The translations under genes and the position numbers were made by a program. A stretch of 40,349 nt of DNA from Jiella marina. GTDB taxonomy: Bacteria > Pseudomonadota > Alphaproteobacteria > Rhizobiales > Rhizobiaceae. Location: assembly GCF_024359545.1 (NCBI RefSeq), contig NZ_JAKQZG010000020.1, positions 1-40,349 on the forward strand, in the 5' to 3' direction. Shown here in pieces: positions 26,405-34,399 of the stretch; position 1 is the first letter of the stretch; each line of letters opens with the position of its first letter. The notes below the pieces were generated by a model that saw only the letters and a list, made by a program, of their open reading frames with translations, did not search any database and had not been told where the DNA came from.

Positions 26405-26949
26405 GCCAGACCGAACGCAGCTTCATCCCGCTTTCGATCGCAGTCCTGACGGTGTCCGACACCCGCAGCATCGAAGAGGATCGCTCCGGCGCGACGCTGG
26501 AAGAGAGATTGCGCGGGGACGGTCATCGCCTGGCAGACCGCAAAATCGTTACCGACGATGTCGAAAAGATCCGCGAGACCGTGACGAGCTGGTGCCAGGA
26601 CCCGGCGATCGACGTGGTGGTGACGACGGGCGGCACGGGTTTCACCGGCCGCGACGTCACGCCGGAGGCGCTGGAACCCCAGTTCGAAAAGCGCATGGAC
26701 GGGTTTTCGGCGATCTTTCACCGGGTCTCGTTCGAGACGATCGGGGTCTCGACCATCCAGTCGCGAGCGACCGGCGGCGTGATCGCCGCGACCTTCGTCT
26801 TCGTGCTGCCCGGTTCGCCCGGCGCCTGCCGCGACGCCTGGGATCACATCCTCAGCCCGCAACTCGACTACCGGCACAAGCCCTGCAATTTCGTCGAGAT
26901 CATGCCCCGGCTCGACGAACATCTGAGGCGCCAGGGCCGCAGCGCCTGA
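26401..26949 (+). CDS. moaB: Molybdenum cofactor biosynthesis protein MoaB
   Basis: MogA/MoaB-family protein linked to adenylation of molybdopterin for molybdenum insertion. The 182-residue protein has TVSDTRSIEEDRSG near residue 17, the nucleotide loop VTTGGTGFTGRDVTPEAL, and VFVLPGSPGACRDAW. The start is GTG at 26401, inside the ispE stop region (GTGA), so translation is coupled; pairing with ispE has no obvious pathway meaning. It converges on the peptidoglycan hydrolase gene, with only three bases between their stop codons, leaving no room for a terminator between them. Confidence 0.93.
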   Translation: MSQTERSFIPLSIAVLTVSDTRSIEEDRSGATLEERLRGDGHRLADRKIVTDDVEKIRETVTSWCQDPAIDVVVTTGGTGFTGRDVTPEALEPQFEKRMDGFSAIFHRVSFETIGVSTIQSRATGGVIAATFVFVLPGSPGACRDAWDHILSPQLDYRHKPCNFVEIMPRLDEHLRRQGRSA

Positions 26950-26952
26950 CCT

Positions 26953-29412
26953 CTATCCGGGCGAGATGCCTCTCTCCTCGAGAAGGGCGAGCAGCGCCTT
27001 CTTGTAGGCCAGGAAGGCGGGATCGGGCCCGGGCCGGATCATCGGCCTGGGCGGTTGATAGGCCGGGCTTTGGGTCGCCTTGCGCTTGGCCGTCGCCCGG
27101 CGGCTGCGGCTCATCTTGCGTTCGGCCCATTCGACCACATAGCGAACGCTCTTGCCGGCGAGGAATGGATTCGCGCTGATCACACCGGCCCCGACCACAT
27201 CCACGAGCGGCCGGTCGGGATCGGCCGACAGCACGGTCGAAGCGCCTTCCATGCCGAGGAAATGGGCGAGATAGAGCCGCCCGGCGGTGATCTTGTGGTC
27301 CCGGCGGACGAGATAGGCCTCGCCCTCCCGGGCGAGATTGCGCACCATCTCGCGCGAGAGCGTCGGGTCGTATCTCAGATCGAGCAGTTCCGCGCGCGAC
27401 AGCGAAGTCGCGAGGTCCGGCCGGTAGGTGCGCATCATCCGAAGCCAGGTGGACGAAATGAACTGACCGAGGCCGGTCGCGCTGGAGCGGCTGTTCTTGG
27501 CCCGCGGATTGCCGGCGCTCTCGACCCGGATGATCCAGCCGACGAGCTGGTCGACGGCTCCATGGCCCGTAGCAGCGCTCGGCACGGCTTCGGCTGCGGT
27601 CTTCGGACCGCGCCCGGCAAGCCGCGTCGCATCCTCGGCCAGCGGATCGGTGGCCTTGCCGTCGACGAAGAGCTCGAAGTGCAGATGCGGACCGGTGGAG
27701 AGACCTGTCGTCCCGACATAGCCGACCACTTCGCCCGCGCGAACCGGCCGTCCCGGCCGCGCGGCAGGGGCGAAGCGGCTCAAATGGGCGTAGTGGGTCA
27801 CGCGGCCGCCGCCATGGTCGATCTTGAGAAAATTGCCGTAGCCCTTGCCGTCGCCGGCATAGCTCACGGTCCCGTCGAAGGCGGCCAGGACCGGCGTGCC
27901 GGTGGGGGCCGCCCAGTCGACGCCCTTGTGAATGCGCACCGTCTTGAGAATCGGATGCTTTCGCGGCCCGAAGGTGGATGTCAGTACACCCTTGACCGGG
28001 ACCGTCATGCCGCCCGGCCCCGGCCTGGGCGTCGAACCGGCTTGTGCGGCCGCCGCGGGCGAAGTGCCGTCATGGCAGTTCGGCGTTTCTGCCGGCGGGC
28101 CGAAGACGAAGCAGGCGATCGGCTCGTCGCGCCCCTGAATCGCGACGTAGCGCACGCGTCCCGTCGCCGGCTCCTCCTCTCCCGCCGCGTCATAGATCAG
28201 CACCAGGCGGTCCTTCGCCGTCGCGATCGCATCGAGATCGTTGCCGCGCGACAGGAGCATGATCGCCTCGCCCACAACGGCCATGGGCACACCATTGCGA
28301 ATGCCCGTGGAATAGACCGCATCGAGCAGCCGGTATTGCCGGCCTTCACCGCCGGACTGCGCGGCGAGACCGACGAGGTCGCGATCGGCGAAGGGATCGG
28401 CGCCAGCCACGAAGTCATCCCCCGCATCGCGGGCGAGCGTGCCGACATAGCTCTGCCCGCGATGCAGCGACAATTGCGCGACCGTCGGCCGGGCGTCCCG
28501 CCGGTCGCGATGGCCACGCACGCCGACCACCATGCCGGCTTCGAGCTTCGTCACGTCGAGAATGCGTTCGACCGCGACGGCGGCTGTCTCGGCGTCGTCC
28601 CGGTCGAATCCGTGCTCGACCAGGAGGCGATCCAGCGCCGCCGGTGCCAGAACGCGGATGAAAACATCTCTGAACGGAGCGAAACGCTCGGCCTCCGGCC
28701 GCATCACCACCCGGCTCGTCGTGTTTTCGATCCGCGTCCGGGCGAACTCCGGCAGAGCGGCCTCGCCCGCATCGATCGTCTCGCCCCAGCCGGCCGCCTC
28801 CGCATCCTCGATTTCGGCGGCGGCTTCCGGAACCTCCGCCAAGCCATCTCCCGCCTCGAACCCGTCGACCGGCGGCGCGAGGTCGCCGGGTGCGAGGGCG
28901 TCTCCGCGTTGCGACTGGAAGAAGGCGAAATCGGCCTGGCTCGACGGCAGACGGGCCATGAAGCTTTCGCTGGCGGAAACCATCCGGTCGGCCAACAACA
29001 CCAGGCGATCGGCAGGCAATGTCGCTTCGAGACCGTCGGGCCGCGCCACCTCCTGGAGTCGGGAGCCCGGTTCGCCTGTCCCGCCCAACGTCACCAGCAG
29101 GGGATCGCCGGGCAGGTCGAGCATCATCGGCCTTGCCGCACCTGGTTCCGCCAGGCTGGTCTCGACCTCGGCCACCGTCGCCGCGTCTTCGGCGACCGGC
29201 GTCAGCTCGTAATCGAGGGGAATGGCCTCTTCGGCGAGGTCAATCCACCAGACCGCCGACACAGCCAGGAAGCAAAGCCCGAGCCCTGCAAGAACTGCCG
29301 CGACGATCCTGCGGCGGGCGCGTCGTCTGGCGCGGCGGTCCCCGATCTCGGTGCGCTGACGGCGAAAGCTGGGATCGATCCCGTGAGAGGCTTCCGATGG
29401 TCGAACCGACAT
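26953..29412 (-). CDS. Membrane-anchored M23 endopeptidase fused to a lytic-transglycosylase-like domain
   Basis: An 819-residue envelope protein. A basic N-terminus is followed by one membrane helix (residues 36-57), then an acidic region to about 230, and a region 235-460 like the beta-rich part of Csd3/MepM-type peptidases. The M23 (LytM) domain spans about 470-590, with zinc ligands H495, D499 and H578 and catalytic-site H540/H543/H576. A lysozyme-like SLT domain follows at about 618-750 (IIRVESAGNPRAKN, Glu631 as likely catalytic acid; TGLGQFISSTW), and a Lys/Arg/Pro tail ends it. Together these suggest cleavage of both stem peptides and glycan strands. A fusion of M23 and SLT in one chain is uncommon. 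The start ATG is at 29412. It lies 113 bases downstream of the caspase-like gene in the same direction. Confidence 0.88.
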   Translation of the reverse strand: MSVRPSEASHGIDPSFRRQRTEIGDRRARRRARRRIVAAVLAGLGLCFLAVSAVWWIDLAEEAIPLDYELTPVAEDAATVAEVETSLAEPGAARPMMLDLPGDPLLVTLGGTGEPGSRLQEVARPDGLEATLPADRLVLLADRMVSASESFMARLPSSQADFAFFQSQRGDALAPGDLAPPVDGFEAGDGLAEVPEAAAEIEDAEAAGWGETIDAGEAALPEFARTRIENTTSRVVMRPEAERFAPFRDVFIRVLAPAALDRLLVEHGFDRDDAETAAVAVERILDVTKLEAGMVVGVRGHRDRRDARPTVAQLSLHRGQSYVGTLARDAGDDFVAGADPFADRDLVGLAAQSGGEGRQYRLLDAVYSTGIRNGVPMAVVGEAIMLLSRGNDLDAIATAKDRLVLIYDAAGEEEPATGRVRYVAIQGRDEPIACFVFGPPAETPNCHDGTSPAAAAQAGSTPRPGPGGMTVPVKGVLTSTFGPRKHPILKTVRIHKGVDWAAPTGTPVLAAFDGTVSYAGDGKGYGNFLKIDHGGGRVTHYAHLSRFAPAARPGRPVRAGEVVGYVGTTGLSTGPHLHFELFVDGKATDPLAEDATRLAGRGPKTAAEAVPSAATGHGAVDQLVGWIIRVESAGNPRAKNSRSSATGLGQFISSTWLRMMRTYRPDLATSLSRAELLDLRYDPTLSREMVRNLAREGEAYLVRRDHKITAGRLYLAHFLGMEGASTVLSADPDRPLVDVVGAGVISANPFLAGKSVRYVVEWAERKMSRSRRATAKRKATQSPAYQPPRPMIRPGPDPAFLAYKKALLALLEERGISPG

Positions 29413-29525
29413 GCGGCTAGCCTCATGACCCTCCGGCGGGCGATCGCATGGCCACCCGCGTCATGGCCGTCGTTCCGACCTGACCGCGAAGCGCAGTGGC
29501 GCGTCTTCTTGCCGGTCGCCGCCCA

Positions 29526-30959
29526 TCAGCGGAAAGCGCCACGATTCAGCCTGCTGCGCTGGATCTTCATGCCGCCCCCGGAGGATCGCGGGGCGGGATT
29601 CTGCGCGACACGCGGTGTCGGGGCGCGCTTGACCACCTTTTTCCGTGCATTGCTGCGCCTGGTGGTCACCGTCTTCTTGCGCGGAGGCGTGACCTTGGCC
29701 TTCACCCGCGACCGAGTACTGGCGGCCGGCTCGTTCGGCGGGGGGCTGGCGACGACCGTCTTGCAGACCTCGACATTCTTCTCACGGAACCGGTCGAGCA
29801 GTGCGATGTCGGGCTCCAGTTCCGCGCCTTTCACGCCCGTCTCGTTGAAATACTCCTCAAGCGCGCGCCGCGACATCGGTCCCCAATCATTGTCGATCCG
29901 TCCGCGATAGCAACCGAGCCGCTTCAGCTCCGTCTGAAGCTGCGCGGCGAGATCGTCCGGCTCGGGCAGAGGCACGGGCGTGTCCTCCGATCTTTCCAGA
30001 GGAAGCGCCGGAAGGCCGCCGCCGGGAGGCAGGCCGCGGATCTCGACACTGGGCTCCAGGGAAGCGGTCTGAACGCCGCCAGAGGCGAGGCTCGGCGCAA
30101 AGGGACTGAACCCGATCGCCGGACCGCCCGGCGAAGGCGCCGCGAAGCGGAACTTCTCACTGATCAGCGTGTCGTAGCCCTGGGTCATCTGCAGGCCGCC
30201 GGTGCGTTGCAGAACGTCTCGTCGGACCCGGCGCAGCACGCCGCTCAGATCGGCGTCCGGCATCGTCATCGCCTCGGCAAGGCTCTCGGCGAACGGGCCA
30301 TGGTCGCCGCCCCCGTCATAGGTGACCTCGCCCTCGACCGTCGCATAGGCCACATAGACATTGCCGACATCGCGCCCGAGCGTCGGAGTGCCCAGTCGCG
30401 CATTGCCACCGGCCGCGCGAAAACTCTCGGGCAGCGGATCGTTCCGGCATGAATCCAGGAAGACGATCGTCGGCCGCCTCACATCGGCGAGCCGCGTGAG
30501 GATCCCGGTCAGTTCGACCGTTCCCCCAAGCGCCGTATCCTTGGTGTCGAGCCGTGCATCGACCGGGACAAGGTGGTTCTGTCCTTCGAACTGGAAGCCA
30601 TGGCCGGCGAAATAGAGGAGCGCCGCCTCGGCCGTCTCCGCCTTCCGTTCAAACTCGGCGATCGTTTGCTCGAAGGCCCTCTTCGACAAGTTGCGGCGAA
30701 ACGCGACATCGAAGCCGAGGGTCTCCAGCCGGCCGGCGATCAGCCGCGCATCGGCGACCGCATTGTCCAGCTGATCCACATGGGCGTAGGCGTCATTGCC
30801 GATGACCAGCGCGACGCGCCGCCCTTCTGCCATCGCCGGCGTGGTCAACCCCGCCGCGATGACCAGCAGCGCCATCGCTGCGACCAGCCGGCCGAGGCAT
30901 CGTTCGGGCTCGCTTCGCCGAGAGAACAGTCGCAAGGCGCAACTCCTTGCCGGGAACAT
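29526..30959 (-). CDS. Secreted caspase-like (C14) peptidase with a peptidoglycan-binding-like region
   Basis: A caspase-fold cysteine peptidase. Numbered from the ATG at 30959, residues 25-44 form the hydrophobic signal segment (LVAAMALLVIAAGLTTPAMA). The caspase domain spans 46-275, with His120 in YFAGHGFQFEG and Cys171 in FLDSCRNDP as the catalytic pair. Residues 335-375 (LQTELKRLGCYRGRIDNDWG) resemble a peptidoglycan-binding repeat. The last 75 residues are Lys/Arg/Pro-rich. The start is unclear: the ATG at 30959, a TTG at 30935 with a perfect AAGGAG seven bases upstream, and an ATG at 30875 each give a signal sequence. Export suggests an envelope role rather than intracellular cell death. 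Substrate specificity is unknown. Confidence 0.85.
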   Translation of the reverse strand: MFPARSCALRLFSRRSEPERCLGRLVAAMALLVIAAGLTTPAMAEGRRVALVIGNDAYAHVDQLDNAVADARLIAGRLETLGFDVAFRRNLSKRAFEQTIAEFERKAETAEAALLYFAGHGFQFEGQNHLVPVDARLDTKDTALGGTVELTGILTRLADVRRPTIVFLDSCRNDPLPESFRAAGGNARLGTPTLGRDVGNVYVAYATVEGEVTYDGGGDHGPFAESLAEAMTMPDADLSGVLRRVRRDVLQRTGGLQMTQGYDTLISEKFRFAAPSPGGPAIGFSPFAPSLASGGVQTASLEPSVEIRGLPPGGGLPALPLERSEDTPVPLPEPDDLAAQLQTELKRLGCYRGRIDNDWGPMSRRALEEYFNETGVKGAELEPDIALLDRFREKNVEVCKTVVASPPPNEPAASTRSRVKAKVTPPRKKTVTTRRSNARKKVVKRAPTPRVAQNPAPRSSGGGMKIQRSRLNRGAFR

Positions 30960-31100
30960 CGGTCGTCGCGCCCAAAGGGACGCTGCACGGAGCCATGAGC
31001 ATAACCGATTTCGCCGGAGCCATCTACCCCGGGTTGGTTTTATGAGGGTGAATGCACTCTATAAGAGTATTCGACCGTCTCGCTGCCCGTTCTGGCACCG

Positions 31101-31619
31101 TCAAGGACGCGGCGCGATGAACAGGGTCCAGCGGGCCACCGCCTGGGTGTCCACTTCCAGAAACCGGGCGGGGCGGTAACCGCGCGCCAGGCAGGAATCG
31201 ATGCCGGAGACGGTGAAGGATTTCTCGCCCACGCACATCTCGGTCGAGCCGTAGAGAACCGGCCGACCGAACACGTCGCCCGCATGGACGTAGACGTAGC
31301 GGGTCGTCAGCTCCTCGCGGATCACCGTCGCGCATCGATTGGCGCCGACGATCCACCAGCCCTCGGTCTCGAACGTGCCGCCCGCATCCCGGCCGATCGC
31401 GACGTTGACCACGTCGAGCGACTGGTTGCAGACGACGAACTGCGCCGCCGCTGGTCGGGGCGAGAGAACGACGACGGCGGCGAGGAGACCGCTGGCTGGA
31501 AAGAGGATTGCGCACAGCAACCGGACCAGGAGGGTCGGTCTCAGACAAATCAACGCCGCTTGCCGGCGTGGCCTGCCGGCCAGTCGGAGCACACACGCAA
31601 CAGCTTGGTCCGCAATCAT
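31101..31619 (-). CDS. DUF1036 family exported protein
   Basis: A 172-residue protein. The long N-terminus includes a hydrophobic segment (LLVRLLCAILFPASGLLAAVVVL) with likely cleavage after PAAA near residue 59. The mature part is the DUF1036 domain: FVVCNQSLDVVNVAIG, EGWWIVGANRCATVI, YVYVHAGDVFG, EMCVGEKSFTVSGIDSCLARGY and a final FLEVDT with a Trp-Thr strand. Four cysteines could form two disulphides in the periplasm. The function of the family is unknown. The start ATG at 31619 gives a long n-region; a TTG at codon 23 would shorten it. It lies 141 bases upstream of the caspase-like gene and is divergent from the ExbB/ExbD operon. Confidence 0.85.
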   Translation of the reverse strand: MIADQAVACVLRLAGRPRRQAALICLRPTLLVRLLCAILFPASGLLAAVVVLSPRPAAAQFVVCNQSLDVVNVAIGRDAGGTFETEGWWIVGANRCATVIREELTTRYVYVHAGDVFGRPVLYGSTEMCVGEKSFTVSGIDSCLARGYRPARFLEVDTQAVARWTLFIAPRP

Positions 31620-31707
31620 GGAGATACACTATACCTATGCGCGATAAAGTGATACGAATAACTATCATTGGTTGATTTCATGATCGATAGGGACCCGCGC
31701 GAACGCC
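31620..31707. promoter_or_regulatory. Short AT-rich divergent promoter region
   Basis: These 88 bases separate the DUF1036 gene from the ExbB/ExbD operon and are strikingly AT-rich for this genome (for example cactatacctatg and aataactatcattgg). Promoters for both directions must lie here or within the first codons, so control may be shared. No known operator is recognised; a 5-base dyad (TGATA...TATCA) lies in the middle. Confidence 0.6.
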
Positions 31708-32283
31708 ATGCAGAGCCTTCTTTTTTCCGGTGCCCTTGTGTGTCTGACCGCGACTTTGGGTGCCGTCCTCGTTGCCCATGGCGAACCTGCCGCTCCTCTT
31801 TCGGCCGAAGTGGAGACGGTGGAACTGCGGGCCTCCCAGCCGGTGATCGAGCAATCCGGCAGGAGTCCGTCGGCAGATGAGGAAGACGCGGCAGGCCCGG
31901 TTCTGGCCTTTGCCACGGTCGAGGCCGGCGACGGATTCCGGCTGACGCGTGGGATCACCCGAGGAAGCGAAGATGCCGCTCTCGCCGGCAGCGAACAGCA
32001 CCCCTTGAACGCCGCCCACTCCGATCCGTCGATTGCCGAAGAGCCCCGCGCGGCGATCGTGCCGATCCCCACGCCCCGCCCCGCTCGGATGGTCTCGCGG
32101 GTCGAGAAGGCGCAACCCGTCGAGGTCGAACGACGCGTCTCCGACCCGGCCGCGAAACAGAAACAGCGCTGGACGCGCCGCACCCGCTCGGTGGAACGGA
32201 CGTTGCGGACGGCGGAAAGCCTGCCCCGGCAGGAACGGCGGGAGCGCCTGCGGCGCTATTGGGTCACCGGCGGATTCCGGTAA
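31708..32283 (+). CDS. Exported or membrane-anchored protein of unknown function, first gene of the ExbB/ExbD operon
   Basis: A 191-residue protein that I do not recognise. Residues 1-25 form a signal peptide or anchor (SLLFSGALVCLTATLGAVLV). The middle is acidic and low complexity, and residues 130-191 are strongly basic (QRWTRRTRS, RQERRERLRRYW). There are no catalytic motifs. It starts at the ATG at 31708 and ends 11 bases before the next gene, so it is probably co-transcribed with the motor genes. GC-rich third codon positions match the neighbours, supporting a real gene. Confidence 0.7.
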   Translation: MQSLLFSGALVCLTATLGAVLVAHGEPAAPLSAEVETVELRASQPVIEQSGRSPSADEEDAAGPVLAFATVEAGDGFRLTRGITRGSEDAALAGSEQHPLNAAHSDPSIAEEPRAAIVPIPTPRPARMVSRVEKAQPVEVERRVSDPAAKQKQRWTRRTRSVERTLRTAESLPRQERRERLRRYWVTGGFR

Positions 32284-32294
32284 AGCCCGCGCCG

Positions 32295-32795
32295 ATGTTT
32301 GTCATGTCCTCCCGGTCCGGCCGCCGATCACGGCCGATGATGATCGCCGTCGCCGCTCTGGCGCTCGGGTGCATGGCCCCGCCCGCCAGCAGTCAGCCGG
32401 CCGCGGACGAAACGACCGGCAAGATCGATGCCGGGCCCCTCGATCTCGAACTCAACAATGCAGTAGACGCCGAAGGCGCCTGCCGGCTCTCTTATGTTGC
32501 GGTGAACCGCACCGGCGAGCCGCTGGAGAAGATCTCCTACGATGTCGTGGTGTTCGACAAGGATCAGCGGGTCTCGCGCTTTCTTGTGCTGCAATTCGGA
32601 CGACTCGCGGCCGGCAAGACCAAGGTCGTCCAGTTCGATCTCGCCGACCAGCCCTGCACCGGCATTTCCCGCATCCTCGTCAATGACGTCGCGGAGTGCG
32701 ACGGGCCGCAGGGCAGCCTCGCACGAGACACGGTGCCGCTCTGCCTGGAACGGCTCGAACCGAGATCGCGCACCGACATCACCTTCGACACCTGA
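32295..32795 (+). CDS. Exported protein of unknown function, upstream of exbB-like gene
   Basis: A 166-residue protein with a signal peptide (RRSRPMMIAVAALALGCMAPPASS, Arg-rich n-region). A compact domain of about 120 residues follows, with conserved-looking features: LDLELNNAVDAEGACRLSYVAVNRTG, KISYDVVVFDKDQ, KTKVVQFDLADQPC and CLERLEPRSRTDITFDT. It looks like an all-beta periplasmic domain with four cysteines. I recall similar proteins directly upstream of ExbB/TolQ genes in rhizobia, but no function. The start is uncertain among the ATGs at 32295, 32304 and 32337. The gap to the exbB-like gene is 39 bases. Confidence 0.8.
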   Translation: MFVMSSRSGRRSRPMMIAVAALALGCMAPPASSQPAADETTGKIDAGPLDLELNNAVDAEGACRLSYVAVNRTGEPLEKISYDVVVFDKDQRVSRFLVLQFGRLAAGKTKVVQFDLADQPCTGISRILVNDVAECDGPQGSLARDTVPLCLERLEPRSRTDITFDT

Positions 32796-32834
32796 GTGGA
32801 TGGCACCGTTCGAGACGATGAGTGACGGCCGGCC

Positions 32835-33527
32835 ATGTGGGATCTGATCGACGCGCAACTGAGTTCGAGCGGCGGGCCGGTGCTTGTCGTGCTAGCCTTC
32901 TTCTCCGTCGCGGGCCTGACGCTGACGCTGTTCAAACTGATCGAATTCTTCGATCACGGCGTCGGACGATCGGACGAAGCGCAGGAACTCCTCGACAGGC
33001 CTCGGCCCCGGCGCGATCCCATCGCGGAGAGGGTCGAGCCGCGCAGTCTGCGCGCCCGGGTCGTTGTCGCAGCGCTCACCTCGCTCGATGCCCGGCAGCC
33101 CGGCGATCGCGAGGCCCGCGCCCGGGCCGCGGCCGAGCAGGTCGCGATCATCGGGCTCGCCCGGCTCTCACGGCATCTGCGCCTTCTCGACGCGATCGTG
33201 CAGGCGGCCCCTATGCTCGGCCTTCTCGGCACGGTGATCGGGATGATCGACGTGTTCTTCCGCATGTCCGGGGCCGACGGTGCGATCGATCCGGCGCTTC
33301 TGTCCGGCGGCATCTTCGAGGCGCTCGTCACCACGGCAGCCGGCCTCGTGGTGGCGCTGCCCTTCTTCTTCGCCTCGGTCTGGCTCGAAGGGCGGCTCGA
33401 CACCGAGGCGATGGCGATCGAGGCGCTGATCCTGGCGGCCATGCATGGGGCAGTTCAGCAATCGACGGCCTTCGCGCCGGAGCACTCCGACACCGCGCCG
33501 GCGCCTGTTCCCGCAAGGCCCGGCTGA
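32835..33527 (+). CDS. MotA/TolQ/ExbB proton channel family protein
   Basis: A 230-residue inner-membrane motor subunit. The three expected helices are visible: residues 15-37 (VLVVLAFFSVAGLTLTLFKLIEFF), about 125-147 (APMLGLLGTVIGMIDVFF) and about 160-187 (LVTTAAGLVVALPFFFASVWL). The Thr residues in GLLGTVIG and ALVTTAAG sit where ExbB and TolQ have their pore threonines. These proteins form pentamers that conduct protons and drive ExbD-type partners. The two exbD-like genes follow immediately, three bases apart and then overlapping. It is neither TolQ of the Tol-Pal system nor obviously an iron-uptake ExbB, because no tolA, tolB or tonB-dependent receptor genes are adjacent. Confidence 0.92.
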   Translation: MWDLIDAQLSSSGGPVLVVLAFFSVAGLTLTLFKLIEFFDHGVGRSDEAQELLDRPRPRRDPIAERVEPRSLRARVVVAALTSLDARQPGDREARARAAAEQVAIIGLARLSRHLRLLDAIVQAAPMLGLLGTVIGMIDVFFRMSGADGAIDPALLSGGIFEALVTTAAGLVVALPFFFASVWLEGRLDTEAMAIEALILAAMHGAVQQSTAFAPEHSDTAPAPVPARPG

Positions 33528-33530
33528 GTC

Positions 33531-33971
33531 ATGGCTGCCCAGGCCGGCACGCTGAGGGCCAGAAAGCCCGCTCGGCGCTTTCTCCTGACGCCGCTGGTCG
33601 ACGTCATTTTCCTGCTCGTCATCTTTTTCGCCATGTCCTCCCGGATCGCGCCCTTCGTGACCCTTCCGATCGCCACCGGCGGGGCGGAACCCGCGCAGGC
33701 TGCACCGCGCGGGGCCGCAAAGCCGGCCGAAACGCTGATCCTGTCGCGGGGTCATGTCCGCACCGGGGGCAAGACGCTGACATTTGAGGAGTTTCCCGCC
33801 GCCGCCCGGGCCATGCGCGCAGCCGGCATCGACGGCGTCACCCTCCTGCCGTCCCGATCGGCGACGACCCAGGACGTCGTCGACGCGCTGCAGGCGCTCG
33901 ACCGGGCCGAAATCGCGACGGTGCGGCTGCTGTCGCCTGTCGTGGCCTCAGATGAAGGGCTCGGACAATGA
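33531..33971 (+). CDS. ExbD/TolR family protein with proton-carrying Asp
   Basis: A 146-residue single-pass inner-membrane protein. After a basic start the helix LTPLVDVIFLLVIFF carries Asp24, the residue that relays protons in ExbD and TolR. The periplasmic part (about residues 60-135) has the small alpha/beta ExbD fold, ending with QDVVDALQALDRAEIATVRLL. It starts three bases after the exbB-like stop and overlaps the next gene by four bases (ATGA). It forms the canonical subunit of the pair. Confidence 0.92.
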   Translation: MAAQAGTLRARKPARRFLLTPLVDVIFLLVIFFAMSSRIAPFVTLPIATGGAEPAQAAPRGAAKPAETLILSRGHVRTGGKTLTFEEFPAAARAMRAAGIDGVTLLPSRSATTQDVVDALQALDRAEIATVRLLSPVVASDEGLGQ

Positions 33972-34399
33972 TCCGCGGCGGCCGCAGCTTGCGACCGTCA
34001 AGGCGCGGGGCGCCCCCCGACCCGGCGATCGCGACGATCAACATCGTGTTTCTGCTTCTGCTTTTCTTCGTGCTCGCCGGCACGGTCGTGGCGCCGGAGG
34101 AGACGCGCGTCGACCCGGCCGTCGCCTCCGACCTTCCCGGCGGGCGGCTGCCCCGGCCGCTCATCGTGCTCGGCCGGACAGGCGACATCTTTCTCGACGG
34201 CCAACCGGTCGCCCGCACCGATCTCGCCCAGGCCATTGCTGGCCTCTCCGGAGGCGATCCCAACCGGCCCCCGAAGGTTCACATCATCGCGGCACACGAC
34301 CTTGCGGCCGAAACGCTGGTCACCACGGTCCAGGCCGTTGCTGCCGCCGGCGCCGAAGTCCTGCTTGTCGCGATCAATCGTGGCGGGCGTGCGCCATGA
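33968..34399 (+). CDS. ExbD/TolR family protein with Asn in place of the proton-carrying Asp
   Basis: A 143-residue second ExbD-type protein. Its helix, IATINIVFLLLLFFVLAG, aligns with LTPLVDVIFLLVIFF of the first, placing Asn25 where Asp24 is. The periplasmic domain (PRPLIVLGRTGDIFLDGQ onward to AEVLLVAINRGG) is intact, so this is a maintained protein, not a decayed copy. ATGA overlaps link it to both neighbours. I recall a similar Asn-bearing subfamily in other Alphaproteobacteria, so the change is probably ancient rather than unique. It suggests a heterodimer with one active and one silent subunit inside the ExbB pentamer. Confidence 0.9.
   Translation: MIRGGRSLRPSRRGAPPDPAIATINIVFLLLLFFVLAGTVVAPEETRVDPAVASDLPGGRLPRPLIVLGRTGDIFLDGQPVARTDLAQAIAGLSGGDPNRPPKVHIIAAHDLAAETLVTTVQAVAAAGAEVLLVAINRGGRAP

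Noticed and set aside
26953-29910. A 951-codon plus-strand open frame across the peptidoglycan hydrolase gene
   Set aside because: It runs through the M23-SLT gene and into the caspase gene on the other strand, with Arg/His-rich composition and no domains. The minus-strand proteins have full catalytic motifs.
29526-31619. Caspase and neighbours as a phage-defence or abortive-infection system
   Set aside because: The caspase and DUF1036 proteins carry export signals and no sensor (TPR-CHAT, STAND NTPase, CRISPR effector) is present. An envelope function fits better.
33784-34395. An upstream extension of the 702-residue envelope protein
   Set aside because: These 204 codons overlap both ExbD genes in another frame and are Arg/Pro-rich. 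The ATG at 34396 overlaps the preceding stop codon and is followed at once by a membrane helix.
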